DNA of 64,000 nucleotides. Source: an uncultured Chitinophaga sp. Its GTDB lineage: Bacteria; Bacteroidota; Bacteroidia; Chitinophagales; Chitinophagaceae. Positions 1-9,794 of this stretch are shown here, one piece after another (position 1 is the first letter of the stretch; every line of letters starts with the position of its first letter). The stretch covers positions 496,001-560,000 of the forward strand of contig NZ_CAMLHC010000002.1 in assembly GCF_946479755.1 (NCBI RefSeq). Direction: 5' to 3'. A program made the translations under genes and the position numbers. Under the pieces are notes generated by a model, which saw only the letters and a program-made list of their open reading frames with translations, was not told where the DNA came from and did no database searches.

Positions 1-34
1 ACCCCGGCCAGCAAAGGGCTCGACCCGCACGATA

Positions 35-886
35 TTAAGTAGGTTGGTTGTCTTCCAGGAAAGCATGTATAGCACGGGCTACGCCGGCGGGATTTTCTTC
101 CGGCGTAAAATGTCCGCTGTTACTGATCTGTATGCCGGTGACATGCGTACAACCGCTGTTTTTAAGTCCTTCGGTATAAGTGGAGAGATCGCCGGGTTCC
201 TGGTCTCCCCGGAGATATAGTACCGGCACGTCTACCGTAGGTTCAGGCGCCGGCTCTTTTTCATCTGTGGCGAATGCCCTGTACCATCCAAGGCTGGTAT
301 TCAGGGCGTTTGCGTTCGCGTAAACATGGATGTAATGTTGTCTTTTTTCCTCATCTACCGCCTGTTTGTTGAACGCCAGCGTATCATAAAAATAATTACA
401 AAGGATCGATTCATGGCCCGGTATCATGGCCTCCGGTAATACCGGTGTGGCGAAGTAGGCAAAATGCCAGATGTAAGGATTCCGTTTTACTTCTTCCCAC
501 GGTTCCACGCCCGGGATGGCGGTGCTCATGATGATTGCTGCATCGAGCAGGTGCGGGAACTGGCGCAGCATGGCGTAGGCTATCATACCGCCAATGTCAT
601 GACCGGCTACCACGATGCGGGACAATCCCAGTGACATGATCAGGCTGGCCAGGTGCGTGGCCAGTGTTTTTTTATCGTAATGGCCGATGTCTTCCGAATC
701 CCCGATGCCGGGCAGGTCTACCGCCAGCACGTAATAGTCTTTTGACAGTAGTTTCATCAGGTCTTCAAATGCCAGCCAGGATTGTGGATAACCATGCAAC
801 AGCAAGATGGCGTGCGCCGGTTGCTTTCCAGCTGTTACCACATGTTGCTGCCGGTCATGCACGGTAATGTCCAGGTGTTTAAACAT
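35..886 (-). CDS. alpha/beta hydrolase, epoxide hydrolase/dehalogenase type
   Basis: A 283-residue single-domain alpha/beta hydrolase without a signal peptide, so probably cytoplasmic. The oxyanion motif HGYP lies at residues 31-34, the nucleophile elbow GHDIGG at about 96-101 makes Asp97 the nucleophile, and the C-terminal NSGHF supplies the catalytic His. An Asp rather than Ser nucleophile is typical of epoxide hydrolases and haloalkane dehalogenases in this superfamily; the substrate cannot be read from sequence. It is transcribed away from the sigma-factor gene at 1002 and its other neighbour lies outside the window. Two other Asp-nucleophile hydrolases occur at 45-47 kb, but they are closer to each other than to this one. 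Confidence 0.9.
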   Translation of the reverse strand: MFKHLDITVHDRQQHVVTAGKQPAHAILLLHGYPQSWLAFEDLMKLLSKDYYVLAVDLPGIGDSEDIGHYDKKTLATHLASLIMSLGLSRIVVAGHDIGGMIAYAMLRQFPHLLDAAIIMSTAIPGVEPWEEVKRNPYIWHFAYFATPVLPEAMIPGHESILCNYFYDTLAFNKQAVDEEKRQHYIHVYANANALNTSLGWYRAFATDEKEPAPEPTVDVPVLYLRGDQEPGDLSTYTEGLKNSGCTHVTGIQISNSGHFTPEENPAGVARAIHAFLEDNQPT

Positions 887-1001
887 AGGAGTGCTTTAGG
901 AATGACTGCGGCAAAAATGAAGCCGCGGCGATAACCATTGTTTGACAGACACTGGATAATTAGCGCGCTTTTTTTATTTTAGCGTCAGAAAAGGAAATAA
1001 T

Positions 1002-1592
1002 TTGATAAGAAGTGATGCCTATAGTGATCTTGAGCTGATAAGCCTGCTAAAGCGGGGAGATGTGGAGGCATTTGACCTGCTGTATTCCCGCCACTGGTCG
1101 GGCATGTATCAGGCCGCTTTTTACCTGCTGCGCGACCAGAACGCCTGTATGGACATTGTACAGGATATTTTCGCCTGGTTGTGGGAGAAACGGGAGCAGC
1201 TGGACATACAGGCGGTACCTTCCTATCTGCGGAGCGCCGTCCGTTTTAAGGTGGCCAATTATATCCGTTCCGGCAAAATCCGGGATGAATTTTATACAAC
1301 GCTGTCCGGCCTGTCGTTGCCTGAAACGCCTGGCCCACAGGACTTCCTGGAGCTGAATGATCTGAAGGCCATCATCACGCAGGTGGTGAACAACCTGCCG
1401 GAAAAATGCCGGGAGATTTTTCTCCTGAGCCGGGACGGCCAGTTGACGAATCAACAGATAGCTGATTTATTGAATGTTTCTATAAAAACTGTCGAAGCGC
1501 AAAAGACCATCGCGCTGAAGCGCATCCGGGCAGCCGTGGATCCTCACTTGCTCGCCTTGTTACTACTTCCCATCGTGACCAGTTATCATTGA
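1002..1592 (+). CDS. ECF-type RNA polymerase sigma factor
   Basis: A 196-residue extracytoplasmic-function sigma factor. Region 2 covers about residues 24-90 (helix with DIVQDIFAWLWEKRE) and region 4 about 130-178 (LPEKCREIFLLS, then the helix-turn-helix around NQQIADLLNVSIKTVEAQ). The start is a TTG at 1002 preceded by a purine-rich AAAAGGAA; no ATG in frame fits the conserved N-terminus. A hydrophobic tail (LLALLLLPIV) follows region 4, as is common in Bacteroidota family members. It is followed by a FecR anti-sigma factor and a SusC/SusD pair, the usual order in which the sigma factor drives the transporter genes when substrate binds SusC. Confidence 0.93.
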   Translation: MIRSDAYSDLELISLLKRGDVEAFDLLYSRHWSGMYQAAFYLLRDQNACMDIVQDIFAWLWEKREQLDIQAVPSYLRSAVRFKVANYIRSGKIRDEFYTTLSGLSLPETPGPQDFLELNDLKAIITQVVNNLPEKCREIFLLSRDGQLTNQQIADLLNVSIKTVEAQKTIALKRIRAAVDPHLLALLLLPIVTSYH

Positions 1593-1672
1593 TCTGCCCT
1601 TCTCAAAAAAAAATTGAGGTGTTTTTAAGGGTGTGTGTTTTTGCAAGTGCCTATGTATAGGATAGGCTATAT

Positions 1673-2803
1673 ATGAGAAAAGAGGAGGCCATATTATTAG
1701 CGGAAAAAATTGTGTCCGGTACTGCCACTGATGTGGAGCTGATGCAATACAACCGGTTGTTCAACGCTTTTCAGGCAGGCGACAGCTGGGATGAGCAGGT
1801 ATTGGGCGACAAACAGCAGCTGGAGGAGACGATCCGCCAGCGGTTGCAGCCTGTGCTCCATCGCCGGCGTTCCAGGAAACTGGTCGGCTGGCCACGGTGG
1901 GCTGCAGCGGCGGCTGTTGCGCTGCTGCTGAGCGCCGGGTATTATCTCCTGCAAAGGCCACAGCCACTGCAGCCGCAGGCCGTCCGTTTCCGGAATGATA
2001 TACCGGCCCCTGCGGGAAATCACGCGGTGCTGACATTAGCCAACGGTCAGCAGATACAGCTGGACAGCGCCGGCAACGGCACCCTCGCCGTGCAGGGACA
2101 GGTACAGGTTTCTAAAACCGCCGGCGGACAAATTGTGTATGCCGGCACCGCGGAAGCAGCCAGTTTCAACACGCTGCAGCTGCCGCCGGGAAGCAAGCCG
2201 CTCGCCATTATCCTCGCCGACGGTACCAAAGTATGGATGGATGCCGGCGCTATGCTCACCTATCCCACCGCCTTCCAGGGAGGTAAACGCGAAGTGTTCG
2301 TGTCCGGGCAGGCATGGTTTGAAGTGGCGCAAAACAGCCAGCAGCCTTTCCGCGTAACATCCACCACCAATAATGCCACCATCGATGTACTGGGAACCTC
2401 CTTTACCGTACGCGCTTTCCGCGACGGCAGCAACATGCAGGTGACGCTCCTCAGCGGTGCCGTGAAAGTGAACACCAGCGCCACATCGCAACTGCTGCAT
2501 CCGGGTGAGCAGGCAGCCGTAGGCGGCAACGGAGCGGTGCAACTGGCCACCGGCGCGGACCTCCAGCAGGCCACCGCCTTTAAAGACGGACTGTTTTATT
2601 TCAATGGCGCTGATATCACCACCATTATGTCAGAGTTACAACGATATTATGATATCGACGTCGTCTATCAGGCAGATGTCAAAGACCTTTTTGTCGCTAA
2701 AATTCCGAGGGATGTTCCGGTATCCCAACTACTGAACCTGCTGGAGATGACTAATCTCGTGCACTTCAAAATTGAAGGACGGAAAATTACCGTCATAAAA
2801 TAG
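1673..2803 (+). CDS. FecR-family anti-sigma factor
   Basis: A 376-residue inner-membrane regulator. The N-terminal cytoplasmic part (1-73) should bind the sigma factor encoded just upstream; a single membrane helix spans about residues 75-93 (Ala/Leu-rich, ending SAGYYLL); the periplasmic FecR domain follows (around LADGTKVWMDAGAMLTYP, about 180-265), and a C-terminal DUF4974-like domain sits at about 305-376. In this family the periplasmic part senses the STN domain of the partner SusC and releases the sigma factor. It lies 80 bases behind the sigma gene and 67 bases before SusC, so it is probably in one unit with the former. Confidence 0.93.
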   Translation: MRKEEAILLAEKIVSGTATDVELMQYNRLFNAFQAGDSWDEQVLGDKQQLEETIRQRLQPVLHRRRSRKLVGWPRWAAAAAVALLLSAGYYLLQRPQPLQPQAVRFRNDIPAPAGNHAVLTLANGQQIQLDSAGNGTLAVQGQVQVSKTAGGQIVYAGTAEAASFNTLQLPPGSKPLAIILADGTKVWMDAGAMLTYPTAFQGGKREVFVSGQAWFEVAQNSQQPFRVTSTTNNATIDVLGTSFTVRAFRDGSNMQVTLLSGAVKVNTSATSQLLHPGEQAAVGGNGAVQLATGADLQQATAFKDGLFYFNGADITTIMSELQRYYDIDVVYQADVKDLFVAKIPRDVPVSQLLNLLEMTNLVHFKIEGRKITVIK

Positions 2804-2870
2804 ATCGTACACCAGCCTTTTGTTACTGTCCTGTAAGACCGGCCATCTTACAGGGTAGGGGAGTATTTTA

Positions 2871-5800
2871 TTGTTTACCAAAAATCAACCAAACGATATG
2901 CTTGTCAGTAAGCTATTCAGCGCGCTATGCCTTTTAAAAACGGGAGATGCAACATCGGGAGTCAACTATGGCAGGATAGGCCTGCTGGCCATCTGCCTGC
3001 TGATGACAACACAGACCTTCGCGCAGAAAGTCACCATCAGCATCAAATCCGGTTCCCTGGAAAAAGCATTCCGGGAGATCGAAAAACAAACGGGCTACAG
3101 CTTTATCTATGGTAAAAATCAGCTCAGCCAGGCGGCGCCTGTCAACATCGCTGTGGAAAAACAGGAGCTGAACGACGTGCTGAAAATGCTTTTCAGCAAT
3201 CAGCCGTTCACCTATTCCCTGTCGGGCAAGTTCATCGCCATACGGCTGAAGAACGCGCCAGCCAACGAAGTCCGCGCAGCGGAAGAGGGGCTGACCATCC
3301 GCGGAAGGGTCACGGACGCCAAAGGAAACCCGCTTCCGGCGGTATCCGTAGTAGTGCCCGGCACACCCTTCGGCGCCATGACCAACGACAACGGTGATTA
3401 TATGATCAGCCGCGTACCGGCGCATGCCGTGCTGACGGTGTCTTATCTCTCTTATGAAGCGCAACAGGTGCCTGTCAACGGACGTACCACACTGAACGTC
3501 GTGCTGCAGGAGCAACTGAAATCGCTGGACGAAGCCGTGGTGATCGGCTACGGCACCACCACCCGCAGGATGAATACAGGCTCCGTCAGCAGCATCACAG
3601 CAAAGGAAATAGAAAACCAGCCGGTGTCTAACCCGCTGGCAGCCCTGCCCGGACGAATTCCCGGCGTACAGATCACGCAGCAGAACGGTCTGCCGGGCAG
3701 CGCTGCCGTGGTGCAGATCCGCGGGCAAGGCTCTATGAACTCCGGCACGCTGCCGCTCTACGTGATCGATGGCGTACCCTTCACGAACTTCAACGGCTCC
3801 TATCCGCCAACCGACAACCTCAACTCCCTCGGCCTCACCGGCGCCAACGGCGGTATCAGCCCGTTCAGCATGATCAACCCGGACGATATTGAAAGGATGG
3901 ACATCCTGAAAGATGCGGATGCTACGGCCATCTACGGCGCCAGGGGCGCCAACGGTGTGATCCTCATCACCACCAAAAAAGGAAAGTCAGGTAAAACACG
4001 CGCTAACGTCAACGTAGCTACGGGAGCAGGGAAAATAGGCCGCTTCATCCCCATGATGAACACTCCGCAGTACCTCGAGCTGAGAAGAGAAGCGTTTAAA
4101 AATGACGGCGTCACGCCGAACACTGTCAACGCGCCGGAACTGACCTTGTGGGACCCCAACGCCTACACCGACTGGCAGCGCTTCCTCGCCGGCGGTACTG
4201 CCAACTACACGGATGCGCAAGCCTCAGTTTCCGGTGGAGAAGGGAAAACACACTTCCTCTTCAGCGGCGGTTATCACAAAGAGACAACGGTATATCCCGG
4301 TGATTTCAACAGTCAGCGTTTTACCAGCCGCCTGTCTGTAGACCATCGTTCTGCCAATGATAAATTCTATGCGGCCATCACGGCTAATTATTCCAACGAT
4401 AAAACAGCGTTGCCGGGCTCGGACCTGCTGTCAATGTACAACCTGCCGCCGAATATGCCACTATACGATAGCACCGGAAAGCTGGTGTGGTCCAGCGGTT
4501 TTAGCAACCCCATCGCGTTGCTGCAACGCCGCTATACCAGCACGACGGGCAACCTGATGACGAATGCCAGCCTGCGTTATTCCATCATCAAAGACCTGAA
4601 TTTTAAAGTCAGCCTCGGCTATACAAATACTACTTTAGACCAGGTAAACCCGCAGCCGGCATCGGCGCAGAACCCGATCAATAATCCACAGTCGTCCGCC
4701 ACTTTCGCTAATACCCGGTCGCAGAACTACATCGTGGAGCCTACGCTCGACTACACGCTCGACGGAAAGAAAGGACGCCTGAACGTGATGCTGGGCGGTA
4801 CTTACCAGCGCAGCCTGTCCACCGGCCAGAGCATCGAAGGCCGTAACTACAGCAATGAAGCGTTGTTAGGCTCTCTCGTAGGCGCCGGCACGCTGTTGCT
4901 GAATTCCAGTGCCTATTTCGATTATCGTTTTGCCTCCGCCTTTGGCCGCATCAACTACGACTATCAAAGGAAATACCTGCTGAACATCACTTTCCGCCGC
5001 GACGCTTCCTCCCGTTTCGGGCCGGAATATGCGATGGGCAACTTCGGGGCAGTAGGCGCGGCCTGGCTGTTTTCCGAAGAGTCGTTTGTGCAGGATAACC
5101 TGCCGTGGCTGAACTTTGGTAAACTACGGGCCAGCTTCGGTACTACCGGTAACGATCAGATCTCGAATTATATTTATTTACCGCTGTTGTCGTCAGCAGG
5201 TACCTACCAGGGAAGCGCTGCGTTGTCCCGGGGCACCTTACCCAACCCGGGTATTAAATGGGAAACCACCCGTAAGCTGGAATTCGGACTGGAGCTGGGC
5301 TTCCTGCAAGACCGGATCAAATTTACCGGTGACTATTACCGCAACCGCTCCACCGATCAGTTGTTGTCTGCCGCGTTGCCTACCCAATCGGGCTACAACA
5401 GCTACACGGTGAACATGCCGGCATTGGTGCAGAACAGCGGCGTGGAACTGGAGCTGACCACGCTCAACCTGAAGTCCGCTAAATTCGGATGGACCACGGC
5501 TTTCAACGTGACGTTTTATCGCAACAAACTGGTGGACTTCCCCGGGATTGAAAAATCTTTTTATGCCAGCAGTTACCTGATTGGTCAACCGATAGACCTC
5601 GTCCGTAAATATCTCTACACCGGCTATGATCCTAAAACCGGTATCCCGCAATATGCAGACCTGAACAATGACGGGAATATCGACTTTAATAATGACCGGG
5701 AAATCATTCGCCCGGGTACGCCATACTTCGGTGGTATGAACAATACGATCTCCTATAAAAACTGGGATTTTAGTTTCTTCTTACAGTTCCACCACCGGCA

Positions 5801-6230
5801 AGGCAGTACCAACAATATCAGCACGCCTGTTGGCAGCAGCAGGAGTAATCAGAATACCTCCCTGCTCGACAGGTGGCGGCAGCCCGGCGATGTGGCTACG
5901 TATCCCGCAGCGACCACTACGCCCGGCACGCCTGTCTACCTCGGCTATACGCAGTACTGGGCCTCTACCGCCCTGTGGGGTGATGCCAGTTACCTGAAGC
6001 TGCGCTCCGCCTCTCTTAGTTATACTCTCCCGAAAATGTGGCTGAAGAAAGCCAATATCGCCAACCTGAAAGTGTATGCAGAGGGACAGAATCTTTTCAC
6101 TTTCATGAAGAACAAATACATCTACGATCCCGAAACGAGTGTTCCCGGTGGCCCTCCCGGGTTGGGTACCGGTATGATCGCCATGCCGCCGTTGAGAACA
6201 ATTGTATTCGGTGTTAACTGTTCATTCTAA
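2871..6230 (+). CDS. SusC/RagA-type TonB-linked outer-membrane transporter with STN domain
   Basis: A 1119-residue outer-membrane importer. Order of parts: a long N-terminus with a signal peptide ending near TQTFAQ (residue about 51), an STN signalling domain (about 52-130), a carboxypeptidase-regulatory-like domain (LTIRGRVTDAKGNPLPAVSV, about 143-215), the plug (VQIRGQGSM, LYVIDGVPF, TAIYGARGANGVILITTKKG), then the beta-barrel ending in a C-terminal Phe (VNCSF). The STN domain makes it a signal-transducing SusC for the upstream FecR/sigma pair. The start is given as TTG 2871, spaced well from AGGGGAG; ATG 2898 is the alternative. The substrate is unknown. SusD follows six bases after the stop. 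Confidence 0.95.
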   Translation: MFTKNQPNDMLVSKLFSALCLLKTGDATSGVNYGRIGLLAICLLMTTQTFAQKVTISIKSGSLEKAFREIEKQTGYSFIYGKNQLSQAAPVNIAVEKQELNDVLKMLFSNQPFTYSLSGKFIAIRLKNAPANEVRAAEEGLTIRGRVTDAKGNPLPAVSVVVPGTPFGAMTNDNGDYMISRVPAHAVLTVSYLSYEAQQVPVNGRTTLNVVLQEQLKSLDEAVVIGYGTTTRRMNTGSVSSITAKEIENQPVSNPLAALPGRIPGVQITQQNGLPGSAAVVQIRGQGSMNSGTLPLYVIDGVPFTNFNGSYPPTDNLNSLGLTGANGGISPFSMINPDDIERMDILKDADATAIYGARGANGVILITTKKGKSGKTRANVNVATGAGKIGRFIPMMNTPQYLELRREAFKNDGVTPNTVNAPELTLWDPNAYTDWQRFLAGGTANYTDAQASVSGGEGKTHFLFSGGYHKETTVYPGDFNSQRFTSRLSVDHRSANDKFYAAITANYSNDKTALPGSDLLSMYNLPPNMPLYDSTGKLVWSSGFSNPIALLQRRYTSTTGNLMTNASLRYSIIKDLNFKVSLGYTNTTLDQVNPQPASAQNPINNPQSSATFANTRSQNYIVEPTLDYTLDGKKGRLNVMLGGTYQRSLSTGQSIEGRNYSNEALLGSLVGAGTLLLNSSAYFDYRFASAFGRINYDYQRKYLLNITFRRDASSRFGPEYAMGNFGAVGAAWLFSEESFVQDNLPWLNFGKLRASFGTTGNDQISNYIYLPLLSSAGTYQGSAALSRGTLPNPGIKWETTRKLEFGLELGFLQDRIKFTGDYYRNRSTDQLLSAALPTQSGYNSYTVNMPALVQNSGVELELTTLNLKSAKFGWTTAFNVTFYRNKLVDFPGIEKSFYASSYLIGQPIDLVRKYLYTGYDPKTGIPQYADLNNDGNIDFNNDREIIRPGTPYFGGMNNTISYKNWDFSFFLQFHHRQGSTNNISTPVGSSRSNQNTSLLDRWRQPGDVATYPAATTTPGTPVYLGYTQYWASTALWGDASYLKLRSASLSYTLPKMWLKKANIANLKVYAEGQNLFTFMKNKYIYDPETSVPGGPPGLGTGMIAMPPLRTIVFGVNCSF

Positions 6231-6236
6231 AATCTG

Positions 6237-7676
6237 ATGGTTATGTTGTCTTTCAATAGTCATAAAAAAGTGATGTTGTCATTGTTGCTGGCAGGCAGTG
6301 TTTTTTCTTCCTGTAAAAAACTGGTGGAAATCGGTCCGCCTACCACACAGGTAGGGCTGGACCAGGCATTCTCCTCCGACGCCACGGCTGCCAGCGCCGT
6401 GCTGGGTATTTACAATGCCTCCGCCACGCGGGACCTGCTATTCCCGCTGAGCGAGATGCCGGGTCTTTCTGCCAATGAGCTGCAGAATAATGTTTCCAGT
6501 CCCTCCTATGATGAGTTTAAAACCAATAGTATTACGGTGACCAACAGCGTGGTGGCCGTCAACCTATGGGGCTATGCCTACACTACGGTGGCGCAGGCCA
6601 ACGCCATGATGGAAGGTATCAACCGCAGTAAGGGCCTTTCGCCCGCGGTGAAGAACCAGCTGCTGGGAGAAACAAAAGTCTGGAGAGCTTTTATCAACAG
6701 TTACCTGGTGAATATGTTCGGCGATGTGCCATTGCCGGTGAAAGATGATCCGTTGAGCAACGCCACGCTGGCACGTACACCGGCAGCGCAGGTGTGGTCG
6801 CAGATCGTTGTTGATCTTACAGAGGCGCAGGCGTTACTGACAGATGCTTATCCTTCCACGCTGAGGACAAGGATCAACCGGCAGACCGCCAACGCTTTGC
6901 TGGCAAGGGCTTACCTGTACCAGAAGGAGTGGGCTAAAGCAGAAATGGCCGCCAACGCGGTGATCAATTCCGGGATGTACAGTCTGAATAAAGACCTGAA
7001 TACCACTTTCAGCAATACGAGCAACGAAGTGATCTGGCAGCTGGCTACGCTCACCGGTATTTCTACCTACACCACCAACCGCGATGCCAATGGTGGTAGT
7101 TATGCGGCTGCTCCCGGCACCATTCCGGCAGTAACGCTGACGGATACACTGTATAACTCGCTGGAGCCGGCCGACCAGCGCAAAACCAGCTGGGTAGCCG
7201 CGACAGACATCGGCGGACAGAATTACAAAGTCATCACCAAATACAAACTGCGGGTGCTGGCTACCGGCAGCACCACCGGCAATGAGTTCAACGTGATGCT
7301 GCGGCTGGCGGAACAATACCTGATCAGGGCCGAGGCACGGGCACAGCTGGGCAATCTCGCCGGTGCAGTGGCGGATGTGGACAGCATCCGCTCCAAAGCA
7401 GGGCTGCCGCCGCTGGACAACAGCATTACGCAACCGGCATTGCTGCTGGCCATCGAAAAGGAAAGAAAGGCGGAACTGTTTGGGGAGTGGGGACATCGCT
7501 GGTTTGACCTGAAACGTACACCGGCTGTTGCCGGTGGCGGTAAAACCCGTGCCGATGAAGTGATCGGGGGGATGCGGCCAGCTACCTGGACCAGCACGGA
7601 TGTGCTCTATCCCATACCGGACGCGCAACGGGTGGCCAACCCGGCGCTGACACAGAATCCCGGATATAATCGTTAA
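6237..7676 (+). CDS. RagB/SusD-type outer-membrane nutrient-binding lipoprotein
   Basis: A 479-residue surface lipoprotein that caps the SusC transporter and binds its substrate. The lipobox is at VFSSC (Cys26) after a short hydrophobic helix. The body has the SusD tetratricopeptide-like helices (around WRAFINSYLVNMFGDVPLP and ANALLARAYLYQKEWAKAE), and the C-terminal family signature RKAELFGEWGHRWFDLKRT is clear. ATG 6243 is an alternative start. It is separated by six bases from susC and by 21 bases from the TlpA-like gene, so the three are almost certainly co-transcribed. Confidence 0.95.
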   Translation: MVMLSFNSHKKVMLSLLLAGSVFSSCKKLVEIGPPTTQVGLDQAFSSDATAASAVLGIYNASATRDLLFPLSEMPGLSANELQNNVSSPSYDEFKTNSITVTNSVVAVNLWGYAYTTVAQANAMMEGINRSKGLSPAVKNQLLGETKVWRAFINSYLVNMFGDVPLPVKDDPLSNATLARTPAAQVWSQIVVDLTEAQALLTDAYPSTLRTRINRQTANALLARAYLYQKEWAKAEMAANAVINSGMYSLNKDLNTTFSNTSNEVIWQLATLTGISTYTTNRDANGGSYAAAPGTIPAVTLTDTLYNSLEPADQRKTSWVAATDIGGQNYKVITKYKLRVLATGSTTGNEFNVMLRLAEQYLIRAEARAQLGNLAGAVADVDSIRSKAGLPPLDNSITQPALLLAIEKERKAELFGEWGHRWFDLKRTPAVAGGGKTRADEVIGGMRPATWTSTDVLYPIPDAQRVANPALTQNPGYNR

Positions 7677-7697
7677 ACATAAAACCAACCCTGTTAT

Positions 7698-9158
7698 ATG
7701 AAGAAAATATTCCCCATCCTGCTGGGCGGCTGCCTGCTGGCAGCAGGACAGTCAAGCGGCCAGGCGAAGATCAGCCAGGACTCGCTGACGCGCTATTATA
7801 GCCGCCTCGCCAAAGGCAACGATGCAGATCAGCAACAGCTGACCCAAAAAATGTATGCATTGACCAAAAGCAAAAAAGAAGCTGACTGGCTCACCGCTGC
7901 CCGCTTCTTCTATCAGCTGAAGAAAAATAATGTAGGTGATTCCATACAGAAAGCGGCCGCAGCACACTTTCCTACCGGCTTCGCCGCCCGCAATAACGCA
8001 GTACAGGTTATCTACGACGAAACTGATCCGGTGAAAAAGGAAGCGCTCTACAAAGCATGGATTAAAAAGTTCCCGCAGGATAAACAGAACAAGGATGTGA
8101 TCATCTATGATTATGCCCGTAACAGTGTAGGATCGGCCTATGCGGAGGCGGACAATCTGCCTAAAGCGCTGGAATATGCCAACAGCATCGTGTCACCTTT
8201 CTGGAAAGGACAGGGCTGGGTAGGAACGGCCAACAGTATCCTTAAGCATGGTCATACCGCGGAGGCAAAGACGTTGCTAAAAATGGCGATTGAAGATGCC
8301 TATACCTTCAGGACCACCCGGAAGAGCGAAGAAGGCGCAGGATTTGCGGCGCTGGGTTATCCCGGTTATCTCAGCAGCTATGCGCAGCTGTTGTTCAACA
8401 ACAAGGAATATGATTCCGCACTGGTGTACCTGAAACGCGCTGAGGAAGCAGAAACGCCTGTCCGCCCGGAAGTGAACCTGATGTACGCCAAAGTGCTCAT
8501 CGCCAAAGGCGATTATCAGCAGGCATTTGCCCGCCTCAGCGAAGTGGCGGCGGAAGGTAAGCTGAACCCCGGCAGTAAGGCAATGCTGGCAGAAGCCTAC
8601 GCCAAAGTGCGCGGCGACAATCACCTCGATAAATACATCGACTCCCTGAAAGGCGGTCTGGATGACAAGATGAAAGCAGAATTTGCCAAACAGATCATCA
8701 AAGAGCCGGCGCCGGGGTTCACACTGAAAGATGTGGACGGTAATACCGTATCGCTGGCTGATTACAAAGGGAAGACGGTGGTGCTCGATTTCTGGGCTAC
8801 CTGGTGCGGGCCCTGTAAAGCTTCTTTCCCGGCCATGAAGAAAGCCATGGAAAAATATAAGAACGACCCCAACGTGAAGTTCCTCTTTGTACATACGTGG
8901 GAGAAAGAAGAAAATGCCGCCGCCAGCGCGAAGAAGTTTATCACCGGCAACAACTATCCCTTCCAGGTATTGATGGACCTCAAAGACCCGGCCACCGGTG
9001 TTAATAACGTGGTGGATAGTTATAAAGTGCAGGGCATTCCTACCAAGTTTGTGATCGACGGCAAGGGAGATATCCGTTTCCGGTTCACCGGCTTCAGCGG
9101 CGGCGATGATGCGGCCGTAGCGGAAGTATCGGCGATGGTGACGCTGGCCAATCAATAA
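7698..9158 (+). CDS. TlpA-like thioredoxin-domain protein with helical-repeat N-terminal region
   Basis: A 486-residue exported thiol-disulfide protein. A signal sequence covers the first 20 or so residues; the LLGGC at 8-12 is a weak lipobox, so it may be lipidated. Residues about 30-320 are helical and repeat-like (TPR-type, for example SALVYLKRAEEAE). The C-terminal part (about 330-486) is a thioredoxin fold with the active site WCGPC at about 368-372 and the cis-Pro segment VQGIPTKFV. Family members placed after SusCD are common in this phylum; a role in reducing or maturing exported proteins is inferred. A hairpin terminator follows 30 bases after the stop, ending the operon. Confidence 0.92.
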   Translation: MKKIFPILLGGCLLAAGQSSGQAKISQDSLTRYYSRLAKGNDADQQQLTQKMYALTKSKKEADWLTAARFFYQLKKNNVGDSIQKAAAAHFPTGFAARNNAVQVIYDETDPVKKEALYKAWIKKFPQDKQNKDVIIYDYARNSVGSAYAEADNLPKALEYANSIVSPFWKGQGWVGTANSILKHGHTAEAKTLLKMAIEDAYTFRTTRKSEEGAGFAALGYPGYLSSYAQLLFNNKEYDSALVYLKRAEEAETPVRPEVNLMYAKVLIAKGDYQQAFARLSEVAAEGKLNPGSKAMLAEAYAKVRGDNHLDKYIDSLKGGLDDKMKAEFAKQIIKEPAPGFTLKDVDGNTVSLADYKGKTVVLDFWATWCGPCKASFPAMKKAMEKYKNDPNVKFLFVHTWEKEENAAASAKKFITGNNYPFQVLMDLKDPATGVNNVVDSYKVQGIPTKFVIDGKGDIRFRFTGFSGGDDAAVAEVSAMVTLANQ

Positions 9159-9188
9159 CGATGAAGTGTCCTATGGTTTGACTGAAGA

Positions 9189-9215
9189 AGGTCCGGGAAA
9201 CCGGGCCTTTTTTAT
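9189..9215 (+). terminator. rho-independent terminator after the first SusCD operon
   Basis: An eight-pair GC-rich stem (one G-U pair) with a GAAA loop is followed by a T-run. It lies 30 bases beyond the stop of the TlpA-like gene. Confidence 0.8.
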
Positions 9216-9303
9216 TTGTCCCAATTGCCCCGCAAGAATGTCTTTTTTACGCCCCTTGTGTTCCATATAGAGCCAGTACATTTGTTGTTCAACAAAACCA
9301 ATA

Positions 9304-9738
9304 ATGATGAACAATATTTGGCACAGATTGGTTATTAAAGCCTCGCCCGAGGACGTGTATAAGGCCCTCTCTACCCAGGAAGGACTGGCCGGCTGGTGGA
9401 CCCCCGACACCATAGCGGAACCTGAAACGGGCAGCATCGCCCGCTTTACTTTTAACGACTATTTTAAAGAGATGAAAGTGCTTACGCTGGAACCTTCCAA
9501 ACAGGTGAAATGGGAAGTGCTGAAAGCGATCGACGAATGGGTTGGTACTACCATCACTTTCGACCTGGAGCCGCATAAGAATGGCACCACCTTGTTCTTT
9601 CACCATGATGGATGGAAAGAGTATACGCCTACCTACGCGGTATGTACCTACGACTGGGCCATGTTTTTAAGAAGTCTGCGGCGGTTGTGTGAAACCGGAA
9701 AGGGGTTGGCTTATCCGGATCAGTATAAGTACGAGTAA
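9304..9738 (+). CDS. SRPBCC (AHSA1-like) domain protein
   Basis: A 144-residue protein of the START/Bet v 1-like fold, Activator of Hsp90 ATPase homologue 1 type. The signature opening HRLVIKASPEDVYKALSTQ and the segment GLAGWWTP are typical, and the chain ends in the usual long C-terminal helix (WAMFLRSLRRLCETGKG). These proteins bind hydrophobic ligands in a cavity; the ligand here is unknown. It has its own upstream region after a terminator, so it is likely a separate unit from the SusCD operon. It converges on the phosphatase gene across a shared terminator. ATG 9307 is an equally possible start. Confidence 0.88.
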   Translation: MMNNIWHRLVIKASPEDVYKALSTQEGLAGWWTPDTIAEPETGSIARFTFNDYFKEMKVLTLEPSKQVKWEVLKAIDEWVGTTITFDLEPHKNGTTLFFHHDGWKEYTPTYAVCTYDWAMFLRSLRRLCETGKGLAYPDQYKYE

Positions 9739-9748
9739 GTTGATAAAA

Positions 9749-9781
9749 CAACAACGGGCGTCTCAAAGACGCCCGTTGTTG
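9749..9781. terminator. bidirectional terminator between convergent units
   Basis: A perfect 15-base inverted repeat (9749-9763 with 9767-9781, loop CAA) sits between the stop codons of the converging SRPBCC and phosphatase genes, with A/T runs on both sides. Confidence 0.92.
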
Positions 9782-9794
9782 AAAAAATAATGCA

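Noticed and set aside
1599..1620. CTCAA...TTGAG between sigma and FecR as a terminator
   Set aside because: The stem has only five pairs of low GC and lies inside an expected operon.
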